Shown in pieces: positions 43,927 to 44,443 of a stretch of 44,443 nucleotides of DNA. How positions within the stretch are numbered: the first letter of the stretch is position 1; every line of letters starts with the position of its first letter. Source of the DNA: Sphingobacteriales bacterium (GTDB taxonomy: Bacteria > Bacteroidota > Bacteroidia > Chitinophagales > Chitinophagaceae); the NCBI GenBank assembly GCA_026391525.1, contig JAPLEF010000048.1:1-44443 (forward strand), written 5' to 3'. Under the pieces are notes generated by a model. That model made no database searches. It was not told the DNA's origin and saw only the letters and a program-made list of their open reading frames with translations. The position numbers and the translations under genes were made by a program.

Positions 43927-44172
43927 ATGGAAAATACCATCCTGTTCGCAATCGATCTCAAAACTGAAGAAATACTCGTTTCCACATCAGAGAAAGGAAG
44001 CCATAAAGTGAATTTTGTTGAACGAATTCAACGCAATAAGAATGAATTGCTATTTGATGCTGTTGCTACCTTAACTAAAATTTCAAATTCCGCCGATTTT
44101 GATATAGCCATTTTTAAGGCGATGGATAAAGTGTGCCAAATGGTCTATAAGAAGTATATCGAAAATCAATAG
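43927..44172 (+). CDS. Small hypothetical protein
   Basis: The 81-residue protein (MENTILFAIDLKTEEILVS...) has an N-terminal beta hairpin and a C-terminal helical part (ELLFDAVATLTKISNSADFDIAIFKAMDKVCQMVYKKY). It has no signal peptide and no recognised motif. It begins 101 bases after the HNH gene and its reading frame ends in a normal stop. The length and codon use are plausible for a real gene, but I cannot assign a function. Confidence 0.5.
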   Translation: MENTILFAIDLKTEEILVSTSEKGSHKVNFVERIQRNKNELLFDAVATLTKISNSADFDIAIFKAMDKVCQMVYKKYIENQ

Positions 44173-44364
44173 GCTCTTTTTAGCTATGTTCGCCAATGTT
44201 TGTGAAACACGAAACATACCTTGGTGATTTGATTTCAACTGCTGTTGTTTGTACATTTACAATTTATTGGTTGTAATCAGCAAAGGTTTAGCTATGTAAA
44301 ATGACTTAGGAGTATGTTTGAAAATAACAACCGGGATTAATTATAATAATTGAATGCTATTAAA

Positions 44365-44443
44365 ATGAAAGCATTTCTCAAAAAGCAGTTACACAGATAT
44401 AAATATCCGCAATATTTATTTGCAAAAAAAATTAATGAGCGTA
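44365..44443 (+). CDS. Possible start of a truncated gene at the window edge
   Basis: An ATG at 44365 opens a frame of 26 codons (MKAFLKKQLHRYKYPQYLFA...) that runs off the window. Its N-terminus is basic and helix-like. It is too short to identify. The preceding 190 bases are AT-rich with no gene. Confidence 0.35.
   Translation, partial: MKAFLKKQLHRYKYPQYLFAKKINER

Overview
The window is a stretch of Bacteroidota chromosome, most likely from the Chitinophagaceae/Sphingobacteriia side of the phylum. The evidence is a type IX secretion (T9SS) C-terminal sorting domain, GldA, a TonB-dependent receptor with a carboxypeptidase-regulatory N-terminus, a LytTR/LytS-type two-component pair, a bacterial geranylgeranylglyceryl-phosphate synthase, a fused IcmF mutase, weak Shine-Dalgarno signals and TAnnTTTG-type -7 boxes. 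Both strands carry genes, and most of the DNA from 1 to 39.4 kb is ordinary core and envelope chromosome.

Layout. 0-1.6 kb: 3' end of a large PKD-repeat T9SS cargo protein with a clear terminator. 1.9-3.8 kb: TPR/adenylate cyclase. 3.8-8.2 kb (minus): gldA, ricT-like PSP1 gene, holB and a lipoprotein glutathione peroxidase. 8.3-9.7 kb: a scarred stretch holding a truncated pstS, a DUF433/DUF5615 toxin-antitoxin-like pair whose second gene is frameshifted, and short repeats. 9.7-13.2 kb (minus): radA, comF and a beta-helix lipoprotein. 13.6-20.4 kb (plus): TonB receptor, small secreted protein, membrane protein plus winged-helix regulator, ABC ATPase plus permease plus LolA-like protein, and dodecin. 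20.4-22.8 kb: pdxA and rsmA, divergent around a block of palindromic repeats. 22.9-26.3 kb: icmF. 26.7-29.9 kb: an AmiD-like amidase, a flippase and a coiled-coil secreted protein. 29.9-32.1 kb (minus): arfB, an MbnP-like gene and an MbnH/MauG-like di-haem gene, overlapping one another. 32.2-34.8 kb: GGGP synthase and the LytTR/LytS pair. 35-39.4 kb: a DUF937-OmpA protein, then an amidohydrolase lipoprotein translationally coupled to a DcaP-like porin. 39.4-44.4 kb: an AT-rich, gene-poor accessory tail with a transposase remnant, a copy of a dispersed hairpin element, secreted orphan proteins, an OmpA protein, a secreted HNH nuclease and small orphans.

The most interesting items are: (1) the MbnP/MbnH pair, which implies a copper-binding periplasmic protein modified by a di-haem enzyme outside any visible methanobactin operon; (2) the palindromic repeat family at 21.7-22.0 kb, with a second copy of one unit, inverted, at 39.6 kb; (3) the DUF5615 frameshift at an A6 run beside a truncated pstS and flanked by a near-identical 21-bp repeat; (4) an IcmF with a mixed active-site signature; (5) a secreted HNH nuclease. 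All calls come from reading the sequence and remembered family features; no database search was run.
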